DNA from: Liolophura sinensis | Lineage: Eukaryota > Mollusca > Polyplacophora > Chitonida > Chitonidae | Reading direction: 5' to 3' | Assembly (NCBI RefSeq): GCF_032854445.1 | Contig: NW_027018182.1 | Coordinates: 1-63,266, forward strand | Length of the DNA stretch: 63,266 nt | Shown here: positions 60,480-63,266 of the stretch, piece after piece | Layout: every line of letters begins with the position of its first letter | How positions within the stretch are numbered: position 1 is the stretch's first letter | The notes under the pieces: model-generated | Databases searched by the model: none | Told to the model about the DNA's origin: nothing | What the model saw: the letters and a program-made list of their open reading frames with translations, nothing else | Made by a program: the position numbers and the translations under genes

Positions 60480-63266
60480 AATTGAGCCAGGCATCGGCAG
60501 CTGTTACAAAATTGCAAATATCCCTGGTTTCCATGGAGTAAGAGCCGTTGATGGGCACGTGATTATGACATCAATGATCATTGAATTGTCGCTACAGCCA
60601 AAAGTATTGGTCGGAGAGCAACGCGGTTTGCACCATTCGATTTCTCGTCACAAAATACGTCGGATTATCCACTTACCAGCAGCTCTGGAACAGTTTTCCA
60701 CTTTTGCATTTTTGCCTGGTCTTTTTGTTAATTGAAATCGGCTACACTGTACTCTGTACAATCGCGACTGGTCATTACTATATTCAACTTTTGACTATAA
60801 GTTATGTGCCCTTCGGTAGCCCAGAAGACCTGAAATCTTTGGGCCAAGCCGTTTAACTCACCCAGGAATTGTCTTACTTCTAAGTCCAAGACAATCTCAA
60901 TGTCTTTATCTACGTGTAGAAAAACCACACCATTTGTACATAAAAAACACAAGGTACTTGATACAGTCTGCTGTAAAAAGTACAACTAAACACTGACCCA
61001 CAATTTATAAGGTGCCAAAAGATGCGGAATTGGGCCAGGCATCGGCAGCTTGTTAAAAAATTGCAATATCCCTGGTTTCCATGGAGTAAGAGCCGTTGCT
61101 GGGCACGTGATTATGACATCAATGATCATTGAATTGTCGCTACAGGCAAAAGTATTGGTCGGAGAGCACGCGGTTTGCACCATTCGATTTCTCGTCACAA
61201 AATACGTTGGATTAGCCTCTTACTAGTAGCACTGGAACAGTTTTTCCACTTTTGCATTTTTGCCTGGTCTTTTTTGTTAATTGAAATCGGCTACACTGTA
61301 CTCTGTACAATCGTGACTGGTCATTACTATATTCAACTTTTTGACTATAAGTTATGTGCCCTTCGGTAGCCCAGAAGACCTGAATCTTTTGAGCCAAGCT
61401 ATTTAACTCACCCAGCAATTGTCTTACTTCTAAGTCCAAGACAATCTCAATGTCTTTATCTACGTGTAGAAAAAACCACACCATTTTGTACATAAAAAAC
61501 ACAAGGTACTTGATACAGTCTGCTGTAAAAAAGTACAACTAAACACTGACCCAGTTCAGTAAGGTGCCAAAAGATGCGGAATTGGGCCAGGAATCGGCAG
61601 CTGTTGAAAAATTGCAAATTTCCCTGGTTTCCATGGAGTAAGAGCCGTTGCTGGGCACGTGATTATGACATAAATGATCATTCAATTGTCACAACAGCCA
61701 AAAGTATTGATCGGGGAGCAACGCGGTTTGCACCATTCGATTTGTCGTCACAAAATACGTCGGATTAGCCTCTTACCAGCAGCACTGGAACAATTTTCCA
61801 ATTTGCATTTTTGCCTGGTCTTTTTGTTAATTGAAATCGGCTACACTGTACTATGTACCATCGGGAATGGTCAGTACTATATTCAACTTTTGACTATAAG
61901 TTATGTGCCCCTTCCGTAGCCCAGAAGACGTCAAATCTTTGGGCTAAGCCCATTTAACTCATCCATCAATTGCCTTACTTCTAAGTGCAAGACAATCTCA
62001 ATGTCTTTATCTACGTGTAGAAAAACCAGACCATTTGTACATGAAAAACACAACGTACTTGATACAGTCTGCTGTAAAAAGTACAACTGAACACTGACCC
62101 ACTTCAGTAAGGTGCCCAAAAGATGCGGAATTGAGCCAGGCATCGGCAGCTGTTACAAATTGCAAATATCCCTGGTTTTCCATGGAGTAAGAGCCGTTGC
62201 TGGGCACGTGATTATGACATCAATGATCATTCAATTGTCACTACAGCCAAAAGTATTGGTCGGAGAGCAACGCGGTTTGCACCATTCGATTTGTCATCAC
62301 AAAATACGTCGGATTAGCCTCTTACCAGCAGCACGGGAACAGTTTTTCCACTTTTGCATTTTTACCTGGTGTTTTTGTTAATTGAAATCGGCTACACTGT
62401 ACTCTGTACAATCGCGACTGGTTATTACTATATTCAACTTTTGACTATAAGTTATGTGCCCTTCGGTAGCCCAGAAGACATCAAATCTTTCGGCTAAGCC
62501 TATTTAACTCACCCAGCAATTGCCTTACTTCTAAGTCCAAGACAATCTCAATGTCTTTATTTACGTGTAGAAAAACCCACCACCATTTGTACTTAAAAAA
62601 CACAAGGTACTTGATACAGTCTGCTGTAAAAAGTACAACTGACCACAGACCCACATGAATAAGGTGCCAAAAGAGCGGAATTGAGCCAGGTATCGCAGCT
62701 GTTGAAAATTGCAAATTTCCCTGGTTTCCATGGAGTAAGAGCCGTTGCTGTGCACGTGATTATGACATAAATGATCATTCAATTGTCAGTATAGCCAAAA
62801 GTATTGGTCGGAGAGGAACGCGGTTTGCACCATTCGAATTTCTCGTCACAAAATACGTCGGATTAGCCTCTTACCAGCAGCACTGGAACAATTTTTCCAA
62901 TTTTGCATTTTTGCCTGGTATTTTTGTTAATTGAAACCGGCTACACTGTACTATGTACCATCGCAACTGGTCATTACTATATTTCAACTTTTGACTATAT
63001 GTTATGTGCCCTTCGGTAGCCCAGAAGACGTCAAATCTTTGGGCTAAGCCCATTTAACTCACCCAGCAATTGCCTTACTTCTAAGTCCAAGACAATCTCA
63101 ATGTCTTTATCTACGTGTAGAAAAACCACACCATTTGTACATAAAAAACATGAGGTACTTGATACAGTCTGCTGTAAAAAGTACAACTGAACACTGACCC
63201 ACATTTATAAGGTGCCAAAAGATGCGGAATTGAGCCAGGCATCGGCAGCTGTTGAAAAATTGCAAA
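60480..63266. repeat. Terminal block related to 54.4-57.7 kb, indel-rich
   Basis: Private variants (GTTGATGGGCAC, AATCGTGAC, TTTGAGCCAAG, CCCAGTTCAG, CATCCATC, ATTTACGTG) occur in the same order as at 54.4-57.7 kb with one monomer fewer. Single-base indels and homopolymer changes are frequent here and uncommon in the matching interior block. Confidence 0.75.

Larger units (their letters stand above)
31104..63266. repeat. Right satellite array, 549-bp monomer, about 58-59 copies
   Basis: The same monomer as the left array, resuming with TCTGTACAATCG exactly where the left array stopped. Besides the shared variants it has several that I did not see on the left: CTATGTACCATCG (first near 33847), AACATGAGG in place of AACACAAGG (eight monomers), CTCATCCATCAATTG (seven monomers) and TAAATTCAAC...TATCAGTTATG (five monomers). 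Spacings of these marked monomers reveal multi-monomer periods. Short ORFs on both strands (63-112 codons) are by-products of the repeat. No other gene or element was seen in these 32 kb. Confidence 0.97.

Overview
The window is eukaryotic repeat DNA, most likely from an invertebrate animal. There are no bacterial-type genes and no host single-copy gene that I can recognise. Two blocks of a tandem satellite with a 549-bp monomer make up about 79% of it (1-17683 and 31104-63266, roughly 91 monomers in all). Between them lies one nest of retrotransposons (17684-31103). The animal assignment rests on the element types: a Gmr1-like Ty3/gypsy element with a SCAN-like Gag, and an I/Jockey-like LINE carrying RNase H and an SGNH hydrolase ORF. 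A mollusc or another aquatic invertebrate is plausible but not proven.

Layout. 1-17683: satellite array, containing a 6.4-kb duplicated block (1-~6420 and 9411-~15830). 17684-31103: a minus-strand LTR retrotransposon, bounded by the 4-bp target duplication TCTG and inserted in the centre of a short dyad of the satellite. Its 3' LTR (17684-18688) is whole. Its coding region (18812-22681) reads SAP-like/coiled-coil, SCAN-like Gag, zinc knuckle, protease, integrase, RNase H. The integrase lies before RNase H, which is the Gmr1 order, and the catalytic part of the reverse transcriptase is missing. Its 5' LTR is broken into three pieces (22810-23602, 28369-28532, 31046-31103) by two copies of one LINE family, a minus-strand copy (23603-28368) and a plus-strand copy (28533-31045). 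31104-63266: satellite again, with 6-, 7- and 4-monomer higher-order periods and several sequence variants that I did not see in the left array.

The most interesting object is the LINE. Both copies share the order RNase H (with RT upstream in copy 1), then an inter-ORF region of about 0.6 kb with three 30-nt hairpins, then an SGNH-hydrolase ORF, then a 3' UTR ending in a fourth 30-nt hairpin. The internal hairpins show a compensatory base-pair change, and all four carry a 5' GATA bulge. The SGNH ORF is preceded by a strong splice-acceptor-like sequence and a poly(A) tract of variable length. SGNH/esterase domains are known in the first ORF of CR1/L2-type LINEs. A position downstream of RNase H is, as far as I know, unusual.

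Nothing in the window looks like an intact gene. The LTR element has an in-frame TAG in Gag, DTV in place of DTG in the protease, and the RT deletion. LINE copy 1 has an in-frame TAA between RT and RNase H, and each LINE copy has a different frameshift in SGNH. Single-base indels cluster at both ends of the window (about 1-8 kb and after about 59.9 kb), which suggests that the window ends are poorly polished ends of an assembled contig.
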